DNA of 64,000 nucleotides from Leptobrachium leishanense (lineage: Eukaryota > Chordata > Amphibia > Anura > Megophryidae). Below the pieces are notes generated by a model that made no database searches, was not told the DNA's origin, and saw only the letters and a program-made list of their open reading frames with translations. This document shows positions 1-12,354 of this stretch, one piece after another; the first letter of the stretch is position 1, and each line of letters starts with the position of its first letter. Made by a program: the position numbers and the translations under genes. The DNA lies in contig CM019063.1 in NCBI GenBank assembly GCA_009667805.1, positions 405,238,959 through 405,302,958 on the forward strand, in the 5' to 3' direction.

Positions 1-2075
1 AATGCCAGAGTTTTTAAGTTTTTCTAACAAGATGCCATGGTCTACCGTGTCAAAGGCCTTGGCAAAATCAAGGAAGATGGCTCCAGTTAGGTTTCCTTGT
101 TCCATCCCAGCCTGGATATCATTGCAGACTTTTAAAAGGGCGGTTGTAGTTGAGTGATTTGGACGAAAGCCTGATTGATCCGGGGTTAAGTAGTTCCAAT
201 ATTGATAATAATCACGTAATTGTGTGTAGACACATTTTTCCAAGACTTTTGACATTACAGGGTGCAACGATATCGGACGGTAGTTGGATACCAAAGTACT
301 GTCACCACTTTTATGGATAGGTACCACTCTTGCAGTCTTCCAGAGCATGGGTATGTATCCAGTCGCCAGTGACTCATTTATTAGGGTTGCGATAGGATTT
401 GCAATTGCTGGCGCACTGATTTTCAGCAGCATTGCTGGTACTTGATCAGGTCCAGACTTGTATTTCATTTTTTGCTTACGGAGAAGTTTAGTAATGACAC
501 TGACAGGCACTGGTCTAAAACTGAATTCCTGTCTGATACAGGGACTTTGCATAGTTGGGGGGGCCTGACCTGCATGAGGCCTCTCTGATTGCATGTCATT
601 TCCTAGCTTGGCAATCAAAGTGGTGGCACATCCAACAAAATAATCATTAAAGGCATTTGCTACATCTAAGGGGTGTTGCAGGGTTTGGTTGTTTACTTTG
701 ACAGCAGCTGGCTGGGAGTGGACTGGGGGTGCTTGTATGTTACTTATGGTTCTCCAAAAGTTTCTAGGGTTTGATATGTTATTGTTTAGATTTTCATTGA
801 AGTAATGGGCTTTGGCCATTTTTGTTTGTTTTGTGCATTCATTCCGGCATTTTCGGTATTCGTAGTGATCGTTCATGGAACCAGTACTCTTGAAATTTGA
901 CCACCGTGAATCTCTAAGCTGGTACAATAGTGTAAGATCAGCTGTAACCCAGCGGAGATGAGTCCCTTTTACTCGCACTTTACGCAGCGGGGCATGGGAA
1001 TTCCAGACTTGCAGGAGCTCAGACTGAAAGTATTCAACTGCACAGTCTAGGTCTGGGATTAGGTTTAGCCTGTACCAGGGGAGCTGTTTGAGATCACTTA
1101 GGAAGGATTCAAGAATACATTTCTTGAAAGACCTGGTGGTTATTACCTTTGGGGGAGATTTCAAGGCCTTAATTTTGCGCACGCAGTACACTAGACAATG
1201 GTCACTAAAGCTATTAGCAAGAACGCCTGCCTCCTGTATTCTATCAGGAGATGAGGAGAGAATCCAGTCCAACAAGGTATGGTTAGGGCTTTTCATATTA
1301 ATGCGAGTGGGGGAGGAGATTGAGTTAGCTGCAAAGTTTTAAACAGCGAGCAGTGTTTATTGTTTTTAGGATTTAGCCAATCTGTATTAAAATCGCTGAG
1401 GACCAGCAGTTCACTTTTTTGGTTTTGGGCAAGTAGGTTATTAAGGATTTGAGATATGTCAGAGAGGGAGTGCACTGTGCTCGGTGGACGATAGAACCCA
1501 GCAACAATGATTGATTTACTGAATGGGATCTCAATTATACCAGAGAGGAAATCACAGCTGACAGGAGAGCTAGAAGTCTGTAAGGGGGTGAACTTTATGG
1601 ACTCCTCAACATATATAACAATTCCCCCTCCTCTCTTTGCTCTGTCTTTTCTATAACATGAATACCCCTGTATTGATATGGCAGAGTCTGGTACTTTTGG
1701 GGTTAACCATGACTCTGTGAGCACAATGATTTTGGGTTTGTAATAGCAACACCAAGCCTGAAGCTCATCCAATTTAGGGAGTAAACTTCGGATGTTACAG
1801 TGCACAAATGAGAGGCCTTTATTAGTGGGGAGACTAAAGGTTGTGTCACCTATAGGACCAGGGTTAGTTTCCACATCGTTTGCCAGGGAAAGTAGCAGAA
1901 TAAATAGGAATTTGGACAGAGTTTTCTTTTGATAATAATGTGGTTGCAGAGTTTTATATGTTTGTCTGGGGGTGGGAGGGCTGGATTTTAACACTCTCCA
2001 CCAGCACTCAGCTGATAGGTTAAAAGAACTGAGCATATATATATATGGATATAGAATATATCTTTTGTTTTTTTC
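1..2075 (-). mobile_element. L2/CR1-clade LINE copy 1: endonuclease and first part of reverse transcriptase
   Basis: Non-LTR retrotransposon on the minus strand, cut by the window edge inside the reverse transcriptase. The 247-codon frame at 1293-2036 encodes an APE-type endonuclease: HCNIRSL near residue 79, then LTESWL, a GGGIVIYV stretch, GFYRPP and LSDFNTDW. These are the usual order of the DNA-nicking domain. From about 1285 down to position 1 the DNA parallels the second copy at 7640-8938, but small indels break the frame. A short hydrophobic run and a 2A-like motif come before the endonuclease. The element is decayed. The exact family name within L2/CR1/Rex is uncertain. Confidence 0.85.
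1854..1877 (-). other. 2A-like ribosome-skipping motif in LINE copy 1
   Basis: Residues 54-61 of the 1293-2036 frame read DVETNPGP, which fits the 2A consensus D-x-E-x-N-P-G-P. Such motifs make the ribosome skip the Gly-Pro bond, releasing the upstream peptide and starting a separate downstream product. Here the downstream product would be the endonuclease/reverse transcriptase polyprotein. A hydrophobic run (residues 42-52) lies just upstream and could act as a signal segment. 2A-like motifs are known from some non-LTR retrotransposons; activity of this decayed copy is not shown. Confidence 0.75.
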
Positions 2076-3190
2076 CCTTCACTAATGTCTGGTTTCCAGT
2101 TTTCTATATTGAGTTTACAATACTGTATTGATCTAAATAAGGGTTCTCAAAGTACCGGCCTGAGGGTCATTTGTCTCCCGCGGACCGGTTACAAATGGCT
2201 CGCAGACAGGGGCCGGAGGACTATGGATTCAGGAAGACTATTCCACCTGACCTAGGAGTATCTCATTGACTTTGCCACTGCACTTTTCCTTTTTCTGGAC
2301 TATTTGTTGATATACGGATGTTTAACAGCCATCACTGCATTTATTTATTGTCGTCATTCATTCATTTATTTATTCATCTGATGCGCTATATGGATTCTTC
2401 CTTAATAAGACCAGCTACATTGGCCTAACTTGGGGAGTCGCACGAGCTCCCAGCGCTAGAAACTTTCAGAATGCTCCAACTCTTGCATTACATCCGGTCT
2501 TCTCTTTGGGGAGTCCCCTCACCAGAAACTAACGTTCTTTGAGAGAAGCTGTAGGTGGGAGACCAGGATGAGGGGACTAATATCCTTTTTTTTTTCTTAC
2601 CTATTGCGATGTGCCTTCCACCAGGCCCTTTATGCTTAAATGGGAAGAGGACCTGAGAGACCCTCTGGATTCGGATGATTGAGAAAAGTGCTGGACCGTT
2701 CTACCAGAATTCCAGCTTGCACGCTGATAAAAGAAAATTGCTTTAAGGTCTTAACTAGATCCACTCTAGCTAGCTAGAATGCACATAAGGACTACAGGGG
2801 CTGCGGGGAGGAGGGGACGTACCTCCTCTCGTGGTGAATCTGTAGGGTGGTCAGACTGATTTAGGAGCGAGTATTTGAGGACCTTAGCCCTTAAGAAACA
2901 ATACAATTGGAATAGAACATCTAGGCCAACGTGATTACCCCCCATTTCCAGTACACTCCTATAATGAACCTCCAACTAAGCTACAGCAAAAAACACAGAG
3001 AGGGCTGCTCCCTCCAACAAGAGAAACAATCCAATTAAATCCGGAGTGCGGGACCATAAAACGTAACTTTTAATATTCTTGTATAAAAAACAGCAAAATT
3101 TCTGAAGCTCCAATTTAAACCATGGATCAGATAATTGGCCAATACACACAGGCAGCACAAGTGAGAATTTTCTCACTTCACAAAAATGGC
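2076..3190. other. Intergenic or intronic repeat-like DNA, no gene seen
   Basis: The stretch 2140-2220 (CCGGCCTGAGGGTC and a nearby GCGGACCGG) looks like the end of a DNA transposon, but I could not find its partner end. The short minus-strand frames at 2766-3176 match no protein I recognise. They lie where retroviral env would be expected after the minus-strand pol fragment, but show no env features. Confidence 0.4.
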
Positions 3191-3191
3191 C

Positions 3192-4791
3192 TTACACCCA
3201 ATAGTCAATTTGGGGGAGGGTTGTCAGAAATCCATTTGAATGGTTAATATTGTTCCATCCAAAGATCTTTGGTGGTGCGGCCTTTACTCGTGATGCGTGT
3301 ATCCAGGTGGGTGAGTCACTCGTCAGTACAGCGGTACGGGTAACAGCCATTACCGTCGTCGGAAGACCATATGGTGGATCCAGAGACTTGTGCCGGTGGA
3401 GTTCCTTCACAAGGACTTGATCTCCTGCGCGGAATGGATGCGTTGGCTCACTAGAAGGAAAAACAGAAGACAAAGACACATCACCAAAAACACTATTCAG
3501 TTTTTTGATCAACCAGGCCACGTAATGTTCCTGGATCTGTTCCAGATCACCAGATAACATTACCGGTGGCCCTCCTTTGGTCCACGGTGTTGGGAACGGA
3601 CGTCCCATCAGAATCTCGAATGGTGGCAACTCTGTCTGTGCCATTGGAGTCAGCCTGATCTCTGCCAATATGGCAGGCAGGTAATCAGGCCAATTAGAGA
3701 ATGTATCTTGTGTGGCCTTCCTTATCTTATCTTTGATCGTACGATTTTGACGCTCGATTAGGACGGAGCTTTGCGGGTGGTACAGGATGTGGAACTTCCA
3801 CTGTATTGACATAGGATTAACCACTTGTTGAACAAGTTTAAGACTTAAATGCTGGACCTTTATCAGAATCGATTGTCACTGGACAACCAAATCTGGGTAT
3901 GATTTCCTTGCATAGAATCTTAGCTGTGGTTCTTGCATCCTCTCTAATAACCGCAAAGGCCTCAGGCCATTTTCTGAACCTATCTACTATAACAAGTAGA
4001 TATTTAACTCCACCTCTAGCTGTTGGCATGTGTGTGAAATCTAGCTGTAATTCCTGAAAAGGACCCTGAGCTGGGATTAGATGTTCATGTAATTCTACTC
4101 TTTTACCTTGTGTGTTATTGCGGGCGCAGGTCAAGCATCGACTGATTTGGGCCTGCACCATGGATGTCATGTCAGAAAACAAAAAACGTTTAGCCAATTC
4201 TGTACATGTGCGTTTAATCCCACGGTGGCCAATACCATGGAACTGTGCTATGAAGACGGGTGCGGCGGCTTTGGGTAGCCCAACCACTCCATCTTTGGAC
4301 AATAGTCCTGTGGCATCTATTGTCAAACCTTGTGACTGCCAGAAGGATACATCTTCTGGAGCGGCAACTGCCTGTAGTTCTAGGAGCAATGTATCACTGG
4401 GAAGTGTTGGTGGAGCAAGAAAGAAGTGTGTCTGGACAATGTTTGTTGTGTCATCTGTATCAGCTGCTACTTTCGAGATAATGTCAGCAAACTGGTTTCC
4501 TTTCGCTTGGAAAGAACCATCAGTGGCATGTCCTTTACACTTAACTACAGCTAACCTAGCAGGTAACTGTATAGCCTCAAGTAAGTCAGTTATGAGGTCT
4601 GCATGTGCTATCGTTTTACCGTCAGCTGTCTGGAATCCTCGTCTTGTCCACAATACACCAAAATCATGCACCACTCCAAATGCATACCTCGAATCTGTAT
4701 ATATTGTTACTTCCTTATCCTTGAACAACTCACATGCTCTTGTCAGTGCTATCAGTTCTACTGCTTGTGCTGATCCTTGTGATATCCCCAC
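3192..4791 (-). pseudogene. Endogenous retrovirus pol fragment: RNase H and integrase (broken)
   Basis: Class I (gamma/epsilon-like) retroviral pol remnant. The frame 3838-4791 holds an RNase H domain (AELI-like start, IYTDSRYA, KGHATDG, NQFAD) followed by the integrase zinc-binding His and Cys pairs (H-G-I-G-H and C-L-T-C) and the first catalytic Asp regions (LDFTHMP, DSDKGP). The frame then meets a stop and shifts. The frame 3192-3824 carries the rest of integrase, with the region around its catalytic Glu (IERQNRTIK) and a C-terminal domain ending near WIHASRVKAAPP, typical of gammaretrovirus-like integrases. Reverse transcriptase, protease and gag are absent. The coding capacity is broken and the copy is dead. 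Confidence 0.85.
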
Positions 4792-4799
4792 ACATAGAA

Positions 4800-5158
4800 C
4801 CAGAGGAAAATGTGAATGTTACCATCATTCGCTGGGCTAAGGCCGCTTCCAAGTACCTCTTAGCCCCGAACATTACCTCGTTATATCTAATTCAGGGGCA
4901 ATACACCACGAGTTAAACAACCTAGAGGAAGTCCAGTCCCATCTCCGGGAGAAGGCACGTGGTCTGTTCGATGGATGGGATTGGTCCTTAGGTATTGGTT
5001 CCTGGTTAGGATCCATGGGTAAGAGCATTCTTGCTGGTCTGCTAGTGGTCCTAGTGATGATATTTTCCATCTACCTGATCTATAAGTTGATCGGTTGTCT
5101 TTTCGACCGATGTGCCCAGCAACAGAATGGTAAGGGAGAATTAATACGTTTTATATGA
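4800..5158 (+). pseudogene. Endogenous retrovirus env C-terminal remnant (transmembrane subunit end)
   Basis: On the plus strand, directly against the minus-strand pol fragment, an open stretch from about 4845 to a TGA at 5156-5158 encodes a Trp-rich membrane-proximal segment (DGWDWSLG), a hydrophobic membrane span of about 20 residues (region of LLVVLVMIFSIYLIY) and a short Cys-containing tail. This is the layout of the end of a retroviral transmembrane subunit. A stop codon and a frame change upstream show decay. It is followed by a purine-rich tract and an LTR, as expected for the 3' end of a provirus. Confidence 0.75.
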
Positions 5159-5176
5159 CGTATTGTCGCGGTTGCG

Positions 5177-5189
5177 ACAAAAGGGAGAG
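5177..5189 (+). other. Polypurine tract next to LTR
   Basis: A purine-rich run (A4 then GGGAGAG) sits just before the TG that starts the LTR. This is the normal site of plus-strand primer formation in retroviral reverse transcription. Confidence 0.6.
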
Positions 5190-5190
5190 T

Positions 5191-5840
5191 TGTTAGGTAT
5201 TAATTCTACTAATGAGATACGCTGCTAATGATCTCTCTGAGTACTTGCTAACATTGACCATTAATTTAGTCTGGACTTCTCTGCATCTAGGCCTTTTGCT
5301 CATGATTCCTATTTCTGCGTTTAATGATGATCTTTATTCTGCTGTCGCAGCTAAAAATGTTTTTCTGTACCTTGATCATTTCTGCTCATCTCTCTATTGA
5401 CAGAACTTCATTTGACCAAGCCGAATATTGATTTGTTCCCTAAAGACGAGTTTATGGTGACCTGAGCAATGTTAATTGATAACTTGCTACGTGCGGTGAT
5501 GGCTTTCACTATTAATTAATCTAAGCCCCATCTCTTTATATAGCTTAATGCAATTAATCTATGCAATGTATGTTTTTGATTGGTGAGCTGCGTCTCACAC
5601 GATATTGTACCACCCTATGTCCTCCCCATTCCTTCCCTTCTTTTTTCCTGTATCCTCCCACCTGAAACCTTTAAAAGACCTATCTCAAGAATAAATCACC
5701 AGAATGATTGCACACGAGATACTGTTTGTTCGTGTGTTATTCTTCTCCGATCGATCGCGTGGCGGCTGATACATAGAAGACGAGGTGTGAAAATAGGTGT
5801 CCGGGTGTGACGATAGGTGTCGGAACTTGAGACGCTTACA
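5191..5840 (+). mobile_element. 3' LTR of the endogenous retrovirus
   Basis: Begins TGTTAG after the polypurine tract and ends CTTACA, giving short imperfect inverted ends and a length of about 650 bp. A TTTAAAAG promoter-like box lies near 5670-5677 and an AATAAA polyadenylation signal at 5690-5695. The env remnant upstream fixes its orientation. No second LTR was found on the other side of the inverted pol segment. The right boundary is inferred from the CA end only. Confidence 0.65.
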
Positions 5841-6410
5841 CTGGAATAGCTGCCCACCCAATTACTTAGCTTGCCATTCACTATCAGAACCACCATACAC
5901 TCTGTTGAATACAGCAATCCTTATGGTTTCTGCTAGACCCAGCCAGTGGTCCATACATACTTGTGCCCCCTGTGTGTATTGGCTAATTATCTGATCTGTT
6001 TTTTAATTATCCTAGGTACTTCAAATTGTTTTGTACTGTCCTTGATCTCAAATAAATATGAATATAAACATGAAATTAAGATAAATATTCACGACCTACC
6101 AGCGCTATTTAGGCAATAGGAATGTAATTTAAAACCAGGGCATAGTATCTTACTCACACGGAGTGATTTCAAACAGTATTTATTATAGTAGTTTAAAAAA
6201 TAATTGCTGGGAGTCCAATTGTTTGCAGCTCTGTTACACCCGCACACCCATCCGAATATATTGAACCTGTAAAAGAATAAAAATCAGGTAATAAAATTTT
6301 CCCTCCTGGAACCTGCTTCCGTAGACTCAGGCCTATGCAACTTTAGACCCATCATAAAAAACAGTGCTGCATAGAAGGTGAGTAAAGGTTACTCTAGGGT
6401 TGAAAATGTA
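5841..6410. other. Non-coding stretch between LTR and LINE copy 2
   Basis: No open frame of note and no repeat I can name. Presumably ZNF827 intron or upstream intergenic DNA. Confidence 0.4.
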
Positions 6411-8938
6411 TTTATTTGTTTGTTTATTTATTTATAAAGGATTTAACCAGGAGGGATACACTGAGATTTCTCTCGTTTTCAAGTATGTCCTGGGTTCAAG
6501 AACATGGTTACAGAAATACAAAGTAGTAAAATGCAAGAAATTAACACAAAACAAATATACAGATTAACAGAAAATAAATATGTAGGAAATATAGTCACTA
6601 TGTTACTTGTTTACAGGTGCATTCCTTATTGAAGTATGTTAATAGGGAGCTCTTAAGGGACTTTAGACTGGGGTAGGATTTGATGGCGTCTGGGAGGTTA
6701 TTCCATGTTTGCGGTGCTCTGTAGGAAAATGAGGATCGAGCCACTTTCTTTTTGTATTGTGGTATTTTGTAAGTAAGGTGCTGGTCCTGGATCGGAGGTT
6801 ATAGGATGAGGGAACTGCTGAGGGAAGCAGCCTATTCAGGTAGGGTGGTAGCTTCCCTGAAAGCTCTTAAACACCAGTTTGGAGAGGTGAAGGGTGCGTC
6901 TAGATTCCAGCGATGGCCAGTTTAGTTCTTTTAACATGTCACAATGTTGGGTCATGTAGTTACATTGTAGCACAAAGTGACAGAATGAGTTATACAATGT
7001 AGTAAGTTTCTGGAGGTGCGTTTGCGGGGCGGCTGCATACACTACATCTCCGTATTCAATATCTGGCATAAGCATCTGCTGTACAATCTGCTTTCTTACC
7101 GCGGGGCTCAGGCAGGATTTGTTTCTGTACAGGGCACCTAGTTTGGGGTAAATTTTAGAGGAAAGTTTTTCAATGTGGGGGCCAAAGGATAGATTTGGGT
7201 CTAACCACATACCTAGATATTTGAGAGAAGTGACTGTGGTCAGTGTGCCATTTGATTTTGTCCTGCCACATAGATGGGGTGTTTGCAATTTGTGTAGTTT
7301 AGGTGCTGTTCCAAAGAGCATTGTAACAGTTTTGTCAGCATTTAGAAAAAGTTTGTTATCTTTGATCCACTTTTCTACCTCTGTGAATTGTTTTTGCAGC
7401 AGGGCCTCCAGCTGTGGGAGTTCTGGTTTGCTGGTATAGATTACAGTGTCGTCTGCGTACATGTGTACAGTTGAGGCTTTGCAGACATTGGGCAGATCAT
7501 TTATGAATACTGTGAATAGCAGGGGGCCGAGTATCGAGCCTTGGGGTACACCGCACGTGAATGGGAGGGGGAGGGAAGTGCTGTCAGAAATGGAAACATA
7601 TTGTGACCGATCAGACACATATGATTAAAACCAGGTTAGCGTGCGATCACCAATACCAGAGTTTTTAAGTTTTTGTAATAAGATGCCATGGTCTACTGTG
7701 TCAAAGGCCTTGGCAAAATCAAGGAAGATGGCTCCAATTAGGTTTCCTTGTTCCATGCCAGCCTGGATATCATTGGAAACCTTTAAAAGGGCAGTTGTGG
7801 TTGAATGATTTGGACGGAAGCCCGATTGATCTGAGGTTAAATAGTTCCAATACTGATAGTAATCGCGTAATTGAATGTAAACACATTTTTCCAGGATTTT
7901 TGACATTACAGGAAGCAATGATATTGGACGGTAGTTGGATACCAAAGTATTGTCTCCACTTTTATGGATAGGTACCACTCTCGCGGTCTTCCAGAGTTTG
8001 GATATGTATCCAGTCGCCAGTGATTCATTGATTAGGGTTGCGACAGGTTTTGCAATTGCCGGGGTGCTGATTTTCAGCAGTATTGCTGGGATTTGGTCAG
8101 GTCCTGACTGGTGTTTCATTTTTTGGTTACAGAGAAGTTTAGTAATGGCACTGACAGGCACCGGGCTAAAACTGAATTTCTCTTTGATACAGGGTTTTTG
8201 CACAGTTGGAAGGATCTGACTTGTGTGCTGCCTTTCTGAATGTGTTTCAATTGCTAGCTTAGCAATCAGGGTGTTGGCGCATCCAATGAAATAGTTATTA
8301 AAGGCATTTGCTACATCTAGGGGGTGTTGCAGGGTTTGGTTGTTTACTTTGACAGCAGCTGGTTGGGAGTGGACAGGGGGCGATTGTATGTTATTTATGA
8401 TTTTCCAAAAATTTCTCGGGTTTGATATGCTATTGTTTACATTTTCATTGAAGTATTGGGCTTTGGCCATTTTTGTTTGCTTTGTGCATGCATTCCGCCA
8501 TTTTCGGTATTCACAGTGATCGTTCATGGATCCAGTACTCTTGAAATTTGACCAGAGTGAATCTCTAAGCTGGTACATGTGTGTGAGGTCAGCTGTAACC
8601 CAGGGGAGTTAGCCCCTTTGACTCGCACTTTACGCAGTGGAGCATGGGCATTCCAGACTTGCAGGAGCTCTGACTGAAGTATTCAATTGCACAGTCCAGG
8701 TCTGGGATTAGGTTTAGCCTGTACCACATGAGCTGTTTGAGATCATTTAGGAAGGATTCAAGATTAAATTTCTTGAAGGACCTGGTGGTTATTACCTTTT
8801 GGGGAAGATTTTGTGGCCTTTATTTTGCACACACAGTACACTAGACAGTGATCACTGAAGCTATTAGCGAGAACACTTGCCTCCTGTATTCTATCAGGAC
8901 ATGAGGAGAGAATCCAGTCCTCCAAGGTATGGTTAAGA
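6411..8938 (-). mobile_element. L2/CR1-clade LINE copy 2: 5'-truncated, nearly complete reverse transcriptase
   Basis: Second copy of the LINE at position 1, on the same strand. Frames 7625-8578 and 6836-7618 are one reverse transcriptase split by a single in-frame TAA at about 7624-7626. Motifs in order: NFWKIIN, SGPDQIP, YRPISLLP, SGFRPNHST, FLDFAKAFDTVDH, GVPQGSILGPLLF and the catalytic YADD (residues 54-57 of the downstream frame). The 3' end is an ATTT/GTTT-rich short repeat near 6411-6435. The copy stops at about 8938 within the endonuclease end, a normal LINE 5' truncation. It has few lesions, so it is younger than copy 1. Confidence 0.88.
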
Positions 8939-9546
8939 AGTTGGGAGGGGTACATTTTTAACCCCTTTGTCCCCTCCATTGTTATCATAGAGTGTCCTTT
9001 AAGTATATTCACTCTGGAAATATACATTTGCTCTTTTCTATATATTTTATATGAGAAAGCAAGAGCTCTTCCAGGTTTTCTATTAGAAGGGATAATGTAA
9101 TGTTTGAACTTTAAAGAAAAGAAAAAAAAATACTTAAATAGAAACTCAGAACCACAATAATTTAATATAGTGGCTAGGGTGTGAAGAAACAATAGGAAGC
9201 ATCGTTGGTTTTAATGTATTTTTAGCGGTTTTACAACAAATTAAAGCACTCTTTACTTTAAATATGGGGTTTGACCCCCCCAGTACACAACCAAATATCT
9301 TGAACTTCATATTTAGGTAGTGAAGTAATTAGGAGTTAGGAATTAAGTGAAACAGAACCCAGCTATGACTGTGATCTAACATAGTTGTGTAACAAACCAC
9401 ATAACTGCTTAAAAATAAACGGAGTGCTCTCAAACAAGCGTTGTAGTGGGGGATTGGTGTAGACCTCTGGAAAAATGGTGTTGGTGCTTCTTCTATGATT
9501 ATATTTTCATTAATAACATATAGGTGGTGTTATTTATTTATTCTAG
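8939..9546. other. ZNF827: Intronic sequence before the first ZNF827 exon in the window
   Basis: No coding features. The last bases form the polypyrimidine tract and the TTCTAG acceptor of the exon at 9547. Confidence 0.6.
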
Positions 9547-9718
9547 AAGAAAGAAAATACAAATGCCACTTGTGTCCATATGCTGCAAAGTGCCGCGCTA
9601 ACTTGAATCAGCACCTGACGGTCCACGCAGTGAAGCTTGTGAGCACGGACACTGAAGATATTGTTAGTGCTGTCATTTCTGAAACCAATGACAAAAAGAA
9701 GAATCCGTATTATTACAG
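9547..9718 (+). CDS. ZNF827: ZNF827 internal exon (finger with CHLCPYAAKC)
   Basis: Coding exon of a C2H2 zinc-finger nuclear protein. The acceptor is ATTCTAG (phase 1 entry) and the donor AG|GTGAGA (phase 2 exit), giving 172 nt. It encodes one C2H2 finger (C-x2-C ... H-x3-H, from CHLC to HLTVH) and a linker ending KKNPYYY. The Ser codon at the exon junction is completed by the next exon, as phase predicts. I recognise ZNF827 by the run of exons that follows. ZNF827 is a chromatin protein linked to NuRD recruitment and telomere biology; those facts are from memory. Earlier exons lie outside the window. Confidence 0.88.
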
Positions 9719-10710
9719 GTGAGAATCCTTAAAGAGTCAATAGCTTAATGATGGAAATTACTTCACCTGTGTGACAAAGAAGGCAAAACATGATGCTGAT
9801 GGCTAACTACGGCACTGGTCACATTTGTGCGTAAATAGTCCATGGTGCTCGATATGTTTTTAGTTCCAGAATGCCTTTAATGCAACTTGATTTACATAAG
9901 GTGTTATGAAACGGGTGTCAGGGCCATGTTAAATAAATTAAACCTATGTTAGTCTCAGGTTTGTAGTTTCAATATTAAGTTTCCACATCTTGCCCCCTAT
10001 TCCAGTTGAGCTGGTAAAAGGGAGACGCAAAAGACAAAACACAGCCCAACCCATTAAACTCTAATAGCTTTCATTGGTTCTGGGGAGTCACAACAAGGGT
10101 TTGTTAGTTGATTGGAACAGGACGGAAGCCAATAGCTTTAACAGATGATTCCACAATACTTGATAGCTCACACAATAAAGCAATAGCAGTAGCTGCGTTA
10201 CTGAAGACTAGGAGAGGGCAGAATGAAGGGAGGACTCTGGGGTCACTCATTACTCTACAGGGGTCAGAGGGTTATGATGATTGAAAAGCTCTGTATAGTA
10301 CAGATACAAGGTGTTACTGTAATATTCATATAATGGCATTATGTAACATGCAGCTATTTTTACATATTATTGGTATTTTTTTGAAAGGTGCATTGCTAAT
10401 AATCTCCTCAAGATCACTACAAATTCTCATAAGCAGGAGATCTGACCATTTTTATTATATATCATTTACTATGTTGACAAAAAGGCATTTCTACCTGTAC
10501 GTTAATAATGTGTGAAATAGTGCAAGATAAGAGACAATTTCTAGAGCTTAGACCCTTTCATCCCAGCAGTATTTCTGTAAATAATAAATACATGAAAAGT
10601 TTAAAATGTGCAAATATACATTTTAAACATTTACTCGTACAAGTAAAGAGCAACTGCTATACCCAACTTAAGTTGGCTGTATTTGATAGGGGATATATAT
10701 ATTTATATAG
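9719..10710 (+). other. ZNF827: ZNF827 intron, first part
   Basis: AT-rich intron with no recognised element before the fold-back transposon at 10711. The short ORFs 10333-10825 match nothing I know and look like chance frames. Confidence 0.55.
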
Positions 10711-11432
10711 CATAAAGTCTCTTTACAATTTCAAAAATTTATTACAAAGGCAAATGAAAAGACCGATAAGTGAAAATTATTACAAAATGAGATGTATATA
10801 TTTAAGGTTTTATTGCCTCATTTAATACACCTCTATATGGGCACCATTAGTTGCACGAAGCACATCAAGACTGTACTCGATTTCTTGCCATGTTCGCTGT
10901 AGCATACCCTCATCAATGGTGGCAATGGCATCAGTGATCCTCTGCTTTAGATGAATGTGTGGTGTGGGATCATGTGCAATCGAATCGTTCCGTTTTTCTT
11001 CAGCGAGACATCAATTACTGCAAATGTTTACCTTGACCTTTTGACTGAATACGTGGCACCACAACGACATGACCTTCAACCAACCATCATTTTCCAGCAA
11101 GATGGTGTACCACCACAGGGGGGACTGCATGTTCGTGGGTTCCTAAATGAAACTTTTCCAGACCGGTGGATTGGAAGGGGTGGCCCAATTCCCTGGCCAC
11201 CTCGTTCACCAGATATCACTCCCCTCGATTTCTTTCTATGGGGTTATGCTAAAGATATGGTGTATCAAACAATGTTACAGGACATCACTAATCTAAAGCA
11301 GAGGATCCCTGATGAGGCAAAAAACCTTAAATATATAGATCTCATTTTGTAATAATTTTCACTTATCTGTCTTTTAATTTGCCTTTGTAATACATTTTTG
11401 AAATTGTAAAGAGACTTTATGGACACCCGGTA
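10711..11432 (+). mobile_element. Fold-back mariner-like element, copy A
   Basis: Tc1/mariner-superfamily derivative. The right end reads GTAAAGAGACTTTATGGACA and the left end is its inverted match, eroded at the tip. From 10951 the plus strand encodes the middle of a transposase (frame 10951-11352, with VWCGIMCNRI, IIFQQDGVPP and WPPRSPDITPLDFFLWG). The region before it, 10711-10950, is the 3' end of the same transposase in opposite orientation. The junction falls between CTCTGCTTTA and GATGAATGTG, exactly as in copy B at 18499. The catalytic region is incomplete and non-functional. Confidence 0.8.
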
Positions 11433-11722
11433 TAATGTTAGCATTTACTCACTCTGCACAACTGATTGCAAGCTGGCCCACCTACTGACTAGCCAGCATG
11501 CTGACGCCACTGCTGAGGGCCAAACGAGTTGTGCGACTGCCCTCTTACAGCTCTACCCACAGAAGAGAAAGATGGTGGCTTCCAAAGTTGCAGCCAGGTA
11601 TGTGCAGACTTAGATACCTCACTAAAACATGAGATGATCTCATTGATCTTTAAAACCATTGCAATATTCATGTGATATCACAAGGAAAGTGAACCCGTCC
11701 AATCACCTTCACTTTGAGTGTT

Positions 11723-12318
11723 TTTTTAAAAAAAAAAAAAAAAATTTTGGAAAAAAGTCAGCTTAACAACATACTATAAAGAAATGAAGGGCCACGCAGG
11801 GCCAAGAATTGTCATCATAAAGAACACATCAATGTAGAGCAAATAAAGAAGTCTTCTAATGGCAGTCATATAACAGCAATAAACATCCCCTAATAGGGGG
11901 GTCCCATCAATGCATAAGCAACAAATAATGAAAAAAGTCTGTGAAAGACGTCTATGTAAACGGGGGGGGTGAAAAAGGGGGAAGGGGTATTGGCATAGGC
12001 CATGGCTGTGCCACCCCTGGTATATTCCTGCAAGTCCTGGGGACCGCGGGAGGCCAGGAGGAGAAATTGGCACTTGGCACTTGGCCCGGGGACTCGGGGT
12101 GCCGATTCGGGCAGCAGGCCACGTCGGCGTACCCCAGTGTACCCCATGAATCGCCAAAAAATAAATAAATTGGAGGGAGAAAAAAAATAGAAAAATGAAG
12201 TGGGGGGACAAAGTCAAATCGAAGTTAATCACAATCAGGGTAATGCAGCGAAGGAATGTGGAAATGGTCAGCAGAACAATAACAAAGATACATGAAAGTA
12301 ATTCTCATCTGGTATGGG

Positions 12319-12354
<36 letters not shown>

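Noticed and set aside
4112..4840. Plus-strand 242-codon ORF
   Set aside because: It is antisense to the retroviral RNase H/integrase, whose motifs are clear on the minus strand.
10333..10825. Plus-strand ORFs as ZNF827 exons
   Set aside because: No finger motif, no splice sites, and the downstream part overlaps the fold-back transposon.
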